64,000 nt of DNA from an uncultured Pelagibacteraceae bacterium (GTDB lineage: Bacteria > Pseudomonadota > Alphaproteobacteria > Pelagibacterales > Pelagibacteraceae): contig CACCGT010000007.1 in the NCBI GenBank assembly GCA_902545635.1, positions 1 through 64,000 on the forward strand, in the 5' to 3' direction. The first letter of the stretch is position 1. Every line of letters begins with the position of its first letter. This document shows positions 40,318 through 49,525 of the stretch, one piece after another. The notes under the pieces were generated by a model. It saw nothing but the letters and a program-made list of their open reading frames with translations, did not search any database and was not told the DNA's origin. The translations under genes were made by a program, and so were the position numbers.

Positions 40318-40804
40318 TTTTTTTTTTATCCTATTAAATATAAATAGTTCATTTTCTTTAAATAGTAATCTTAAAATAATTTCTGGAAAAGCAGTTATAA
40401 CAGATGGTGATACAGTTAAAATAAATAATAAAAAAATTCGTTTTAGTGGAATTGATGCTCCAGAAAGTTATTTTTTTGGAAAAAAACAAATATGCACTTT
40501 AAATAAAGTGGATATTTTTTGTGGAATATTATCAAAAGATAAATTATTAGAAAAAATAGGAAATCGATCTATTGATTGTAAAATTGAAAAAAACAAAGAT
40601 CAATTTAATAGGTTATTAGGAGAGTGTTTTTTAGATAACGAGAGTTTATCAGTTTATATGGTCAAGAATGGTTATGCTTTTGATTACCCAAAATATTCTA
40701 AAGGAAAATTCAGAGAATATGAAAAATATGCAAAAGATCTTTCTTTAGGATTGTGGCAAATGAAATTCGAATATCCTTGGATATGGAGAAAAAAAAATAG
40801 ATAA
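40289..40804 (+). CDS. Secreted thermonuclease-like (SNase) protein
   Basis: The 171 residues start with a signal peptide (about 1-23). A staphylococcal-nuclease fold follows, with G-D-T-V-K-I, I-R-F-S-G-I-D-A-P-E and F-x-R-L-L-G-E-C. ATG 40289 gives a clean signal peptide; an upstream start would add zeta-gene sequence. It may degrade DNA or RNA in the periplasm for nutrients, but many SNase-fold proteins are not active nucleases. Confidence 0.82.
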   Translation: MKKLKLILVSFFFILLNINSSFSLNSNLKIISGKAVITDGDTVKINNKKIRFSGIDAPESYFFGKKQICTLNKVDIFCGILSKDKLLEKIGNRSIDCKIEKNKDQFNRLLGECFLDNESLSVYMVKNGYAFDYPKYSKGKFREYEKYAKDLSLGLWQMKFEYPWIWRKKNR

Positions 40805-40812
40805 TAAAAAGA

Positions 40813-41412
40813 GTGATTCGAAATAATAAATTATATTTATTTATAATTCTAATTTTGGTTTCTGCATGCTCTTCTATACCTAAAAATACAGCTGATGGTT
40901 GTTCAATTTTTTCTGAAAGATATCTTTGGTATAAACATGCAAAAAAATCTGAACAAAAATGGGGAACACCTATTTATTTGCAACTTGCAATTATTAAAAT
41001 GGAATCTGATTTTGATTGGTTGGCTAAACCACCAAGACAAAAATTGTTTAAAGTAATTCCATATAAAAGACCATCCAGTTCTTTTGGCTATTCTCAAGCT
41101 GTAAAAGGTACATGGAAACAGTATAAAGAAGAAACTGGAAATAAATATGCTACCCGAACGCGGTTCAAAGATAGTGTAGATTTTATTGGTTGGTACACAA
41201 ATAAATCAGAGAAGATATTAAAAATACCTAAAAACGATGCTTTTAGGCAGTATGTTGCCTATCATGAGGGATGGGGAAACTATAAAAATTATAAAAATAA
41301 ACAAAAAATTATCTTATTAGCAAAGAAAGTTGAAAACCAGTCTAAGAAGTATAAAAGTCAACTTAATAAATGTAAAAACTCACTAACTACTAGAAAATAT
41401 ATTTTATTCTAA
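40813..41412 (+). CDS. Lytic-transglycosylase-like lipoprotein
   Basis: A lipobox L-V-S-A-C near residue 19 predicts an outer-membrane-type lipoprotein. The remaining part has L-A-I-I-K-M-E-S-D-F with a candidate catalytic Glu, then S-S-F-G-Y-S-Q-A and W-G-N-Y, all like SLT-type muramidase folds. The start is GTG 40813; the purine-rich AAAAAGA lies unusually close to it. Its stop interlocks with the convergent RND gene. Exact substrate not provable here. Confidence 0.75.
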   Translation: MIRNNKLYLFIILILVSACSSIPKNTADGCSIFSERYLWYKHAKKSEQKWGTPIYLQLAIIKMESDFDWLAKPPRQKLFKVIPYKRPSSSFGYSQAVKGTWKQYKEETGNKYATRTRFKDSVDFIGWYTNKSEKILKIPKNDAFRQYVAYHEGWGNYKNYKNKQKIILLAKKVENQSKKYKSQLNKCKNSLTTRKYILF

Positions 41413-44400
41413 TTTAGCTGTTTTTTAAGCTCTATATCAACAGCGTCAATTCTCTTTGTATTTTTAGCAAGAGTTAAATACATTGTTGGTGTCACATATA
41501 AAGTAAAGAACGTAGAAATTATCATTCCACCAAGTATTGTTGCACCAACTGCAAGTCTAGAACCTTCTCCTGCCCCAGGTCCAATATTTCCAATAACAAG
41601 CGGTAACATTGCTATCATAGTACTTAATGAAGTCATAATTATTGGTCTAAATCTTAAACTACAAGCTTCTTTTACAGCTTTCTCAATATCTTTACCTTTA
41701 GTTCTTAATTGATTTGCATAATCAACTATAAGAATACTATTCTTTGTTGAAATTCCTATAAGGATAACCAGCGCAATTTGTGAGAAAATATTTATTGACG
41801 AATTTAAAAATAATATGAATACCAAACCACCAAATACTGCGAGTGGAACAGTTAAAATAATTATAAATGGATGAATAAAAGAATTAAACGTTGCAGACAT
41901 AACAAGGTAAGCAGTTAACAAAGCTAAGGCAAATATTATGTAAAGTTCGTTACTTGTTTCTTTTAATTCCTCTGATTTACCCTTCCAAGTAATTTGTTTG
42001 TCGGGCGCAACTTTAGACATTGTTTCTTCAAGATATTTAATTGCCTCAGCTAAAGTATATCCTTCACTAATATTTGCAGATATCGTGACAGCTCTTTGCC
42101 TATTGTATCTTGATAACTTACTCGCAGTTCCCTTTTCATTGAATTCTACTAAATTTGAAAGAGAAACTAAGTTACCAGTTTTTTCTGATCTAACAAAGAT
42201 TTTACTCAAACTTTCCTTATCTTTTCTATCCTCTAAGTATTGTTGTAAAATTATAGGATATTCTTTACCAAGTTTATTAAATTTTGTAACTGTTTTGCCA
42301 CCATATAAAGTCTCTAGTGTTTGTCCAATTGCTTCTGCAGATATCCCTAAGTCTTTTGCTTTTATTTTATTAATCTTTATATTTACTTCTGGTTTATTTC
42401 TACTGTAATCAGATTCTAATCTTGATAAATTTCTGTTTTTCCTAAGCATTCTAATAACTTGAGTTTGAATTTGTTCTAGCTCTTCGTAAGTATTTCCGTA
42501 AATAACCATTTGAACAGGTTTGTTGTAACTTGAAACTCTTATAGACTGAGGGGATATAGGAAATGCTAATGTTTGAGGTACAGTAACAATTTTACCTATT
42601 GCTTGTCTCATGATTGTTTGGGAGCTTTGTTTTCTATTTTTCCAATTGTCTAAAAGTGAAATGATCAAAAAACTATTCTCAGAGCCAAATCCTGGTACAA
42701 TCATAAGAAATCTATTGTATGGGCTATTTTCCTTATCTAGCAATGGTATCAGTCTTTTTTCAACATCTTCGGCTCTTTTTTGTGTGTACTGAAAAGAACT
42801 ACCCTCATCTGTAAAACCAATTACCAAATACACACCTCTATCTTCCATTGGTAATAGTTCCTTTTTTGTATAATTATATAAAGCAGCTGAGCCAATAACG
42901 ATTAAAACAATAAATGTTACAATTGTTTTTTTTCTATTGATCCAAAATACTAAAGTTTCTGAATAAAAATTTAAAAAACCTTGAAAAAATTTATCAAATC
43001 TTTTGGTTAAGAAATTTGATTTTTTCTTTTTGTCAAGAAACTTGCTTCCAAGCATTGGTGAGAGTGTTAATGCAACAAACGATGAAACAACTATTGCAAA
43101 TGATAAGGCAATAGCGGTCTCTTTAAATAAAGTTCCTGCAATTCCCTCGATGAATATTAAAGGTAAAAAAACAGCCACTAATATAAGAGTTGTTGCGATA
43201 ATAGCAAAAGTAATTTGTTTTGAACCCTTGTACGCTGCTACTAACGGTGTTTCACCATTTTCGATTCTTCTATATATAGCATCAGTCATAATAACAGAAT
43301 CATCTGTTATAATTCCTATTGCTAAAATAAAACTTAATAAGACAAATATATTTATTGATAAATCAAATATATATAGACCTAAAAAGGTTGCAATCAAACT
43401 CACTGGTAGAGCAATGGCAGGGACTATTACAGCTTTAAGGTTTCCTAAAAATAAATAAATTATGATTACAACTAATATAAATGCAATAATTAAGGTTTTA
43501 TAAACTTCATTAATTGCTTCGCCAATATAAGTTGCTCTATTGAATGCTATTTCTAAATTCAAATCTCCTGGTAAAGTTTTCCTAACTTCTTCAATTTTCC
43601 TCTTGATATCCTTGGAAAGTTCTACAGTGGATGCGCCACTCCTTGCATAAATACCTATTCCCATTGTTTTTAAATTTAAAGCTCCTTTACTTTGGGCTCT
43701 AAATAAAACTTTTTCAGTTACTGGACCTAATTCTAAATTTGCAACATCAGATAATCTTACAATATTATCTTTAGCTTTCTTAATTGGAAGTTGTTTAAGT
43801 TTTTCTAAGTCATTATAGGATTTATCAATATTAATTGTAAGATCAATATTTTCTGCCTCTAATGTGCCAGCTGGCAATCTCACATTTTCATTTCTGAGTG
43901 ATCTCTCAACTTCTTGTATTGTCAGATTATTTGCTGCCAGCTTGATTGGATCTATCCATACCCTTATACTGAGTTCTCTTAGTCCACCTGTTCTTATTCG
44001 ACCAACATTTTTAATGCTTGAAAACTGATCAACTAAATATCTTTCTGCGTAATCTCCAAGTTCAAGGTCTGTCCAGGTTTCTGAGGACAGCGCCAGCCAC
44101 ATTGTTGTTGTAAAACCTGCAGATTGTTTAAGTATTCTAGGTGCATCTGCCTCTGAAGGAAGTCTTCCAACAATTCTAGCAACTCTTTCTCTTACATCGT
44201 TTGCGGCATTATCAAGATCAATATCTGTATCGAACTCTATATTTATTGTGCTTTTTCCATTCTCTGATTTTGCATCAATATTTTTTATACCCTCCGCTCC
44301 ACCAATTACTTCTTCAATTACCTGAGTTACTTCTTCATCAACAATAGGAGCTGAAGCTGAGGCATATTCCACTTGAACTTGAACCACGGGTGGTTGCAAA

Positions 44401-44519
44401 CCGGATGGAAGTTCTCTAACAGGTAACTTTGAAAAAACAAAAGTACCAAAAACAACTAATATTAAAGATAACACCCATGATAATGCCGGTCTTCTAATAC
44501 TTACATCAGTTAAATACAT
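41409..44519 (-). CDS. RND efflux permease (HAE1/AcrB-like)
   Basis: At 1036 residues it is a full RND pump: two repeats of six membrane segments with two large periplasmic loops. The start has the R-R-P-A-L-S-W-V pattern and P-V-R-E-L-P. TM4 carries paired aspartates in G-I-I-T-D-D-S-V, the expected proton relay. Drug, lipid or metal export cannot be told apart from sequence. It lies eight bases after its adaptor gene. No TolC-type outer-membrane gene is in the window. Confidence 0.94.
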   Translation of the reverse strand: MYLTDVSIRRPALSWVLSLILVVFGTFVFSKLPVRELPSGLQPPVVQVQVEYASASAPIVDEEVTQVIEEVIGGAEGIKNIDAKSENGKSTINIEFDTDIDLDNAANDVRERVARIVGRLPSEADAPRILKQSAGFTTTMWLALSSETWTDLELGDYAERYLVDQFSSIKNVGRIRTGGLRELSIRVWIDPIKLAANNLTIQEVERSLRNENVRLPAGTLEAENIDLTINIDKSYNDLEKLKQLPIKKAKDNIVRLSDVANLELGPVTEKVLFRAQSKGALNLKTMGIGIYARSGASTVELSKDIKRKIEEVRKTLPGDLNLEIAFNRATYIGEAINEVYKTLIIAFILVVIIIYLFLGNLKAVIVPAIALPVSLIATFLGLYIFDLSINIFVLLSFILAIGIITDDSVIMTDAIYRRIENGETPLVAAYKGSKQITFAIIATTLILVAVFLPLIFIEGIAGTLFKETAIALSFAIVVSSFVALTLSPMLGSKFLDKKKKSNFLTKRFDKFFQGFLNFYSETLVFWINRKKTIVTFIVLIVIGSAALYNYTKKELLPMEDRGVYLVIGFTDEGSSFQYTQKRAEDVEKRLIPLLDKENSPYNRFLMIVPGFGSENSFLIISLLDNWKNRKQSSQTIMRQAIGKIVTVPQTLAFPISPQSIRVSSYNKPVQMVIYGNTYEELEQIQTQVIRMLRKNRNLSRLESDYSRNKPEVNIKINKIKAKDLGISAEAIGQTLETLYGGKTVTKFNKLGKEYPIILQQYLEDRKDKESLSKIFVRSEKTGNLVSLSNLVEFNEKGTASKLSRYNRQRAVTISANISEGYTLAEAIKYLEETMSKVAPDKQITWKGKSEELKETSNELYIIFALALLTAYLVMSATFNSFIHPFIIILTVPLAVFGGLVFILFLNSSINIFSQIALVILIGISTKNSILIVDYANQLRTKGKDIEKAVKEACSLRFRPIIMTSLSTMIAMLPLVIGNIGPGAGEGSRLAVGATILGGMIISTFFTLYVTPTMYLTLAKNTKRIDAVDIELKKQLN

Positions 44520-44527
44520 TTAATTAT

Positions 44528-45529
44528 TTATTTTTTATCTTCTTTTTTTTCTGATCCTGATTTACCAAATAAATTCTTGATCCAGTCAAACTTACCTTTT
44601 TTTGTCTCTGTATCTTTGGATTTTGCTTTTTTACCCCAATCGGATTTACTTTTTTTAGCTCCATCTTTTATAGGTTTAATTTTGCCATTTGGTCTTACTT
44701 TTTTTAGACCCTCAGCAACAACTATATCGCCTTTATTTAATCCAGATTTGACTTCAAGATATCCTTGATTCCTATTACCAACTATAACCTCTACTCTATT
44801 AGTTACATTTTTGTCATCAACTTTATAAATATAAACTTTATTACCTTCTAAGATTACACTTGTATCAGGAATTCCCAAAGATTCTCTTTCGTTGTATTTG
44901 ATAGTAACTTCCATTAATGCACCTGGTAAGATCTCTGAATTTGAGTTTTGAAGTTTAACTCTCAGTCTAAGAGATCTATTACTTACGTCAATTTTACTTG
45001 CAATAGAGTCAACACTACCTTTGTATATTTTTTCTTTATTTCCAGAAAATCTAACATCCACACCTAATCCTTTTTTAACAAAGGGTGCGAATACTTCTGG
45101 CACGTCAACATCAATAAATAAAAAGGATGCATCTTCAATATCAATTACAACTGAGCTTTCTGAAACATTTATATCGTCTGAAAAGTTTCTTTTTCCTATG
45201 ACACCATCAAAAGGTGCTCTAATAGTTCTATTTTTTAATTTTGCTACTATATCTCCAGCTTTTACTTTAGTGTTATATTTTATCTCCTCTAAAATTTCAT
45301 ACTTTTCTATGTTAAAAGACTGAACTTTTATTGGAACAGCTGTTCCAAATGTTTCAATTATATTTTGGAATTTTCTTTGTTCAACTGTTTTAACTATTAT
45401 TCCTGGTGGTGGTCTTTTGCTAAATTTTTTTTTAAAGTGATTACCAATCATTGTTCTTGCAATGATTACACCAGCGATAATTATAAAAAATATTACAATT
45501 ATAGCAGTTACTTTTGTTGATCTTTTCAT
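44528..45529 (-). CDS. RND periplasmic adaptor (membrane fusion protein)
   Basis: The 333 residues start with a membrane anchor (about 8-26). The lipoyl half-motifs (Y-N-T-K-V-K-A-G-D-I-V-A-K-L and R-A-P-F-D-G-V-I-G) lie close together, so the helical hairpin between them is very short or absent. This differs from most TolC-docking adaptors. The C-terminus has a Lys/Asp-rich tail. It is the partner of the downstream RND permease. Confidence 0.91.
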   Translation of the reverse strand: MKRSTKVTAIIVIFFIIIAGVIIARTMIGNHFKKKFSKRPPPGIIVKTVEQRKFQNIIETFGTAVPIKVQSFNIEKYEILEEIKYNTKVKAGDIVAKLKNRTIRAPFDGVIGKRNFSDDINVSESSVVIDIEDASFLFIDVDVPEVFAPFVKKGLGVDVRFSGNKEKIYKGSVDSIASKIDVSNRSLRLRVKLQNSNSEILPGALMEVTIKYNERESLGIPDTSVILEGNKVYIYKVDDKNVTNRVEVIVGNRNQGYLEVKSGLNKGDIVVAEGLKKVRPNGKIKPIKDGAKKSKSDWGKKAKSKDTETKKGKFDWIKNLFGKSGSEKKEDKK

Positions 45530-45532
45530 ATT

Positions 45533-46348
45533 CTATAACTTTCCATATTCAGCCCATGATCCATCATAAACTGTAGGAGAATATGTATTATTTACTAGGG
45601 AATATGCAAGACTTAAAACACAAGCAGTAATACCAGAACCGCATGAAAATACTCTGTTGTTATCATTAGAATCAATAATTTCATCGAATTTTTTTGAAAT
45701 TTCAGATCTATTTTTAAACGTATTGTCCTTAGCGTTAATAACTTCTTTAAATGGAAGACATAGAGAATTTGGTATAGATCCACTCCTAACATTTTTTCTT
45801 GGATCTGGTGCGGTTCCATTAAATCTTTCCCTACTTCTTGCATCAATAACTTTAAAATTATTTGTTTTTATATTGTCATTGATTTCTTTAATATTTCTTA
45901 CAAGATGTTTATTTTCTGTAGCTATATATTTTGACTTAAAAATATTTGTATTTTCATTAGTTGTTATTTTATTTTCTATTATCCATTTTTTTAAGCCACC
46001 ATCCAAAACACTTACTAACTTCTTATCATGACCAAAATAAATAAAATTATACCAACCTCTACATGAACTAACCACATCTGAATCATCATAAACTATTATT
46101 CTATCTTCATTTGATATTCCTAAAGAAGATATGATTTCCTCCCATTTTTCTCTTTTTGGTAGCATATGAGGTAAATCGGTATTCTGTTCTGAGTTTTTGT
46201 CTAAGTCAAAAAAAATTGCTCCTGGAATATGTTTATTCAAATATTCTTCGTATGGATTTCTATTCATTCCTGGCATGTGCCAAGAACAGTCTATAATTTT
46301 TACATTATTTAAATTTTTTTCTAACCAATCAGTTGAGACAAGTGACAT
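45533..46348 (-). CDS. sseA: 3-mercaptopyruvate/thiosulfate sulfurtransferase
   Basis: This is a two-domain rhodanese of 271 residues. The active-site loop C-G-S-G-I-T-A near 243-249 is the form found in 3-mercaptopyruvate sulfurtransferases. An inactive N-terminal rhodanese domain begins with V-S-T-D-W-L, and G-S-I-P-N-S precedes the second domain. It is one base after msrA and three before the adaptor gene; this operon mixes sulfur repair and efflux. Confidence 0.92.
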   Translation of the reverse strand: MSLVSTDWLEKNLNNVKIIDCSWHMPGMNRNPYEEYLNKHIPGAIFFDLDKNSEQNTDLPHMLPKREKWEEIISSLGISNEDRIIVYDDSDVVSSCRGWYNFIYFGHDKKLVSVLDGGLKKWIIENKITTNENTNIFKSKYIATENKHLVRNIKEINDNIKTNNFKVIDARSRERFNGTAPDPRKNVRSGSIPNSLCLPFKEVINAKDNTFKNRSEISKKFDEIIDSNDNNRVFSCGSGITACVLSLAYSLVNNTYSPTVYDGSWAEYGKL

Positions 46349-46349
46349 T

Positions 46350-46793
46350 CTATCTTTTTTCTAGATACTTCTGATGATATTCCTCTGCAGCACAGTAATT
46401 TTTTAACTCAGAAAGTTTGGTAACTACCTTTCTAGATAGCCTCACATTTTCCTCATTTATAACTTTTTGAGCAATTTTCTTTTGTTCATCGTTAAGATAA
46501 AATATTTCACTTCTGTATTGTGTGCCAAAATCAGGTCCTTGAGAATTTAGTGTTGTTGGATCATGAAATTCAAAAAATTTTTTTATAATCTCCTCATAAG
46601 AAATTACTTTGGGATCAAATTCAAGTTTTACAGCTTCCGCGTGATTTGTTGTTCCGGTGCAAACCTCTCTATAATTTGTATTTGGGCTATTACCTCCGCA
46701 ATATCCAACCTCTGTTCTGTAAACACCTTGTAGTTGTCCATATTTTTTTTCTGGACCCCAAAAACATCCCAAAGCTAAAACTGCTATTTCCAT
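46350..46793 (-). CDS. msrA: Peptide methionine sulfoxide reductase A
   Basis: MsrA reduces methionine-S-sulfoxide. The catalytic Cys10 in G-C-F-W-G-P-E, then V-G-Y-C-G-G, and the substrate-binding G-T-Q-Y-R-S are all present. At 147 residues it is a short form that ends at H-Q-K-Y-L-E-K-R and lacks the usual C-terminal resolving-cysteine tail; Cys in N-Y-C-A-A-E could serve instead. Confidence 0.94.
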   Translation of the reverse strand: MEIAVLALGCFWGPEKKYGQLQGVYRTEVGYCGGNSPNTNYREVCTGTTNHAEAVKLEFDPKVISYEEIIKKFFEFHDPTTLNSQGPDFGTQYRSEIFYLNDEQKKIAQKVINEENVRLSRKVVTKLSELKNYCAAEEYHQKYLEKR

Positions 46794-46800
46794 AGAATAA

Positions 46801-46809
46801 TGCTATAAT
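46801..46809 (+). promoter_or_regulatory. Extended -10 promoter for the DMT transporter
   Basis: TGCTATAAT (46801-46809) is a perfect -10 hexamer with an upstream TG, which can work without a good -35. The ATG is at 46828, giving a leader of about a dozen bases. No Shine-Dalgarno sequence is obvious. Confidence 0.5.
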
Positions 46810-46827
46810 AATAATATAATTAAATCC

Positions 46828-47709
46828 ATGTTAACTAAAAATCAATTAGGCTTTTTGTACATGGTTCTATCTGTTTCTGCATTTTCATTGATGGATGTAC
46901 TTGTAAAATGGTCTGAAAATTACCCAGTTGGAGAAGTACTTTTTTTTAGAGGGTTTTGTGGTTTAATACCTATAATTTTTTTAATACCAAAAGAAAATTA
47001 TAAAAATTTTTATAAAACAGATAGACCTAAACTACATTTTGCAAGATGCATGGCTGGTTTAATGGCAATAGTGTCCATATTCATTGCACTGAGAAACCTA
47101 CCTCTAGCCACTGTAGTGAGTATTTCTTTTGCAGCACCAATATTTGCAACAATAATGTCGATATATTTTTTATCAGAAAAAATTGGTAAATATAGATGGT
47201 TGGCAGTCTTTATTGGATTTATAGGAGTAATAATTATTGCTCAACCTGGAATTTCATCTTTAAATTTTAATTATATTTATCCAATTATTTTTTGTTTAGG
47301 AATGTCTTATGTCGCTATTGCAATAAGACAGCTGTCTACTTCAGAACCTGTCTGGTTAATTTCATTTTACTTCTCAATTGCTATATCAATTTTAGGACTA
47401 CTGACTATTCCATTTGGGTGGGTTATGCCAACTTTTTTTGATTTTATATTATTGTGTATGATTGGTTTGCTTGGTGGTGTAGCAAATTTACTTTTAGGTC
47501 AATCATATAAACTTTCAGAAGTTTCTTTGGTCTCACCGTTAAAATACCTAAGTTTAGTTTTTGCCATTTTCTTTGGTTATTTTGTTTGGAATGAAATACC
47601 ATCATATAAGACTTTAATTGGTGCTGCATTAGTAATTTTATCTTCAATCATAATATTTAGAAGAGAAATATATTTAAAAAAACCAAACTTAATTTTTAAA
47701 AATGAGTAA
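46828..47709 (+). CDS. DMT/EamA family transporter
   Basis: This is a 293-residue inner-membrane protein with two EamA repeats and about ten hydrophobic segments. The start S-A-F-S-L-M-D-V-L-V-K-W and F-R-G-F-C-G-L-I-P match the RhaT/EamA-type drug/metabolite exporter group. The substrate is unknown. It overlaps the glycosylase gene by eight bases. Confidence 0.9.
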   Translation: MLTKNQLGFLYMVLSVSAFSLMDVLVKWSENYPVGEVLFFRGFCGLIPIIFLIPKENYKNFYKTDRPKLHFARCMAGLMAIVSIFIALRNLPLATVVSISFAAPIFATIMSIYFLSEKIGKYRWLAVFIGFIGVIIIAQPGISSLNFNYIYPIIFCLGMSYVAIAIRQLSTSEPVWLISFYFSIAISILGLLTIPFGWVMPTFFDFILLCMIGLLGGVANLLLGQSYKLSEVSLVSPLKYLSLVFAIFFGYFVWNEIPSYKTLIGAALVILSSIIIFRREIYLKKPNLIFKNE

Positions 47710-48325
47710 ACCACCTAAATATTGGTCAGAAGCAATTAAGTATCTTTCAAAAGATAAAATTATGAGGAAACTTATATTAAAGTATAAAGATAAAACTTTA
47801 ACTTCTAGAAGAGATATTTTTTTATCGTTGTGCAAAAGTATAGTTGGTCAACAAATTAGTGTAGCTGCTGCTAACTCAGTTTTTTTAAAGTTTAAAACAG
47901 AGTGTAAAGGAAAGATAAATCCAAAAGTAGTAAATAGTATTACTTCAAATAGATTAAAAAAATGTGGTTTAAGTAGACAAAAAGTAAGAGGTATAAAAGA
48001 GTTAGCAAAAAAATTTATTAATAAAACTTTTAATCCAAGAGTTATTAAAACAATGAGCGATGAAGAAGCAATTCTTTATTTGTCAGAATTGAGACAAATA
48101 GGTAGATGGTCTGCAGAAATGATATTACTATTTACTTATAACAGGTCTAACATCTGGCCAGTTCAAGATATTGGTTTGCTTAGAGCAATTTCTAATAACT
48201 ACAAAAAAAATTACTTACCACCTATGAGTTATGTAAATCGTTTAAAAAAGAGATTTTCTCCTTATTGTTCAGTTGCCACTTGGTATTTATGGCGTTCTAT
48301 TGATGATGAACCTGTACAATATTAA
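47702..48325 (+). CDS. DNA-3-methyladenine glycosylase (AlkA-like, HhH-GPD)
   Basis: This base-excision enzyme removes alkylated purines. The 207-residue HhH-GPD domain has I-V-G-Q-Q-I-S near 55, the hairpin L-R-Q-I-G-R-W-S-A-E-M-I, and catalytic Asp156 in W-P-V-Q-D-I-G-L. No iron-sulfur cluster cysteines and no N-terminal AlkA domain, so it is a MAG/Mag-type short form. Its stop interlocks with the convergent DUF1330 gene. Confidence 0.9.
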   Translation: MSKPPKYWSEAIKYLSKDKIMRKLILKYKDKTLTSRRDIFLSLCKSIVGQQISVAAANSVFLKFKTECKGKINPKVVNSITSNRLKKCGLSRQKVRGIKELAKKFINKTFNPRVIKTMSDEEAILYLSELRQIGRWSAEMILLFTYNRSNIWPVQDIGLLRAISNNYKKNYLPPMSYVNRLKKRFSPYCSVATWYLWRSIDDEPVQY

Positions 48326-48609
48326 CTACCTTCAACTATCTGATGATGTCTTACAGCATGGCCCCTAATAACGTCGAGCGCTGCTTGATATTCGGGGGAA
48401 TCGTAAAATTTTATCGCTGTATGATAATTTGGAAACTCAAGAACGGTTGTTCTTGGAGAGTCTATTCCTTCATTTGTTCTATTTTTTCCACCTCTAATTA
48501 AAAATTTGCCTGAGTATTTTTCTGCAGCAGATGTAGCTTTTAGCGCATACTCTTTTAGTTTCTCCTCACTATTGATTTTTTCCCACATGCATACAACGTA
48601 ACCTTTCAT
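48322..48609 (-). CDS. DUF1330 family protein (copy 1)
   Basis: This is a 95-residue ferredoxin-like dimeric alpha+beta protein. DUF1330 hallmarks seen: K-F-L-I-R-G-G, V-L-E-F-P-N-Y-H-T-A-I-K-F-Y-D-S-P-E-Y. The function of DUF1330 is unknown. It has an AAAGGAG ribosome binding site and a promoter of its own, and its neighbour is a diverged paralogue. Confidence 0.88.
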   Translation of the reverse strand: MKGYVVCMWEKINSEEKLKEYALKATSAAEKYSGKFLIRGGKNRTNEGIDSPRTTVLEFPNYHTAIKFYDSPEYQAALDVIRGHAVRHHQIVEGS

Positions 48610-48626
48610 AATTCTCCTTTTATATA

Positions 48627-48654
48627 ATTATATCTTCAAAATTTACTTTATCAA
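48627..48654 (-). promoter_or_regulatory. Promoter of DUF1330 copy 1
   Basis: Minus-strand TTGATA (48654-48649), 16 bases, TATAAT (48632-48627), then AAAGGAG (48620-48614) before the ATG at 48609. Unlike several other promoters here, this one leaves a proper leader with a strong ribosome binding site. Confidence 0.68.
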
Positions 48655-48662
48655 ATCTGTTC

Positions 48663-48953
48663 TTAATCTACTCCTTCAACAATGAACATAATTCTTTTGG
48701 TAGTGCCTTCAGCATAAGACCAGGCAGATTTATAATCAGTTGATTCATGACAGGAGATTGCATCATCATAACTTGGAAACTCCCAAATAACAGTTCGGAC
48801 AATGTTTGTATCACTAAATGATTTTAATCTACCACCTCTTACAATTGGTTTTCCCCCATAACTTTTTATTACAGGAATAGCTTTTTCTCCATATTTTTTT
48901 AGATTATCCTTGTCTGAGATATCTAAGTATAGACTTATCCAATAAGTTTTCAT
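48663..48953 (-). CDS. DUF1330 family protein (copy 2)
   Basis: This is a 96-residue paralogue of the preceding gene, with K-P-I-V-R-G-G, W-E-F-P-S-Y-D-D-A-I-S-C-H-E-S-T-D-Y and a similar start (Y-W-I-S-L-Y). The two have clearly diverged, so the duplication is not recent. A purine-rich AAAAAGGA precedes the ATG. Function unknown. Confidence 0.87.
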   Translation of the reverse strand: MKTYWISLYLDISDKDNLKKYGEKAIPVIKSYGGKPIVRGGRLKSFSDTNIVRTVIWEFPSYDDAISCHESTDYKSAWSYAEGTTKRIMFIVEGVD

Positions 48954-48996
48954 ATTTATCCTTTTTTAATTTTTTTATTTATGATACCAAATTTCA

Positions 48997-49518
48997 ATGG
49001 CTGATAAATTAATTATTACCTATGAAGAATACAAAACTGCTGTTGAAAAACTTGCTCTAGAAATAGAAAAAAATTACAAGCCAACAGTTCTAGTTGGAAT
49101 AATGAGAGGTGCGGCGCCAATCATTGATATTTTGTCGAGAATTTTTAAATTACCGACAGCTTATGTTGTTATCCAAAGTTACTCTGGTGATACTGTTCAA
49201 AATAAACAAGGAGAACTTATCTTCGCCAGAGATATAAGCGCAATTGCAACTAATGAAAATTTTAAAAAAGTATTGTTGGTAGATGATTTGTCCGATACAG
49301 GTTTAACATTGAATAAAAGTATAGATTGGTTGAAAGAGTATGACCCAATAAAAAATTATATTAAAGAGATAAAGACAGCATGTCTATGGAAAAAAAAATC
49401 ATCTTCTTTTACTCCTGACTTTTGTCCAATTTTATTAAAAAATGATCCTTGGATAGTTCAACCATCAGAGTATTATGATGAAGTAGACATCGAAGCGTTA
49501 AAAAAAAAACATTCATAG
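48997..49518 (+). CDS. Xanthine/hypoxanthine phosphoribosyltransferase-like
   Basis: This is a type I phosphoribosyltransferase of 173 residues. The PRPP-binding loop V-L-L-V-D-D-L-S-D-T-G-L-T-L is near 93-106, and V-G-I-M-R-G-A-A-P near 33-41 holds the pyrophosphate loop. The C-terminal W-I-V-Q-P-S-E-Y matches the Gpt-like group that salvages xanthine, guanine or hypoxanthine. It is next to a nucleoside/purine importer, which supports purine salvage; the preferred base is not certain. Confidence 0.86.
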   Translation: MADKLIITYEEYKTAVEKLALEIEKNYKPTVLVGIMRGAAPIIDILSRIFKLPTAYVVIQSYSGDTVQNKQGELIFARDISAIATNENFKKVLLVDDLSDTGLTLNKSIDWLKEYDPIKNYIKEIKTACLWKKKSSSFTPDFCPILLKNDPWIVQPSEYYDEVDIEALKKKHS

Positions 49519-49525
49519 CAAAAAA

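Noticed and set aside
41998..43458. Long open frames antisense to the RND permease (136 and 151 codons)
   Set aside because: They lie fully within a clear RND gene, show no family motifs, and are explained by low stop density opposite biased codons.
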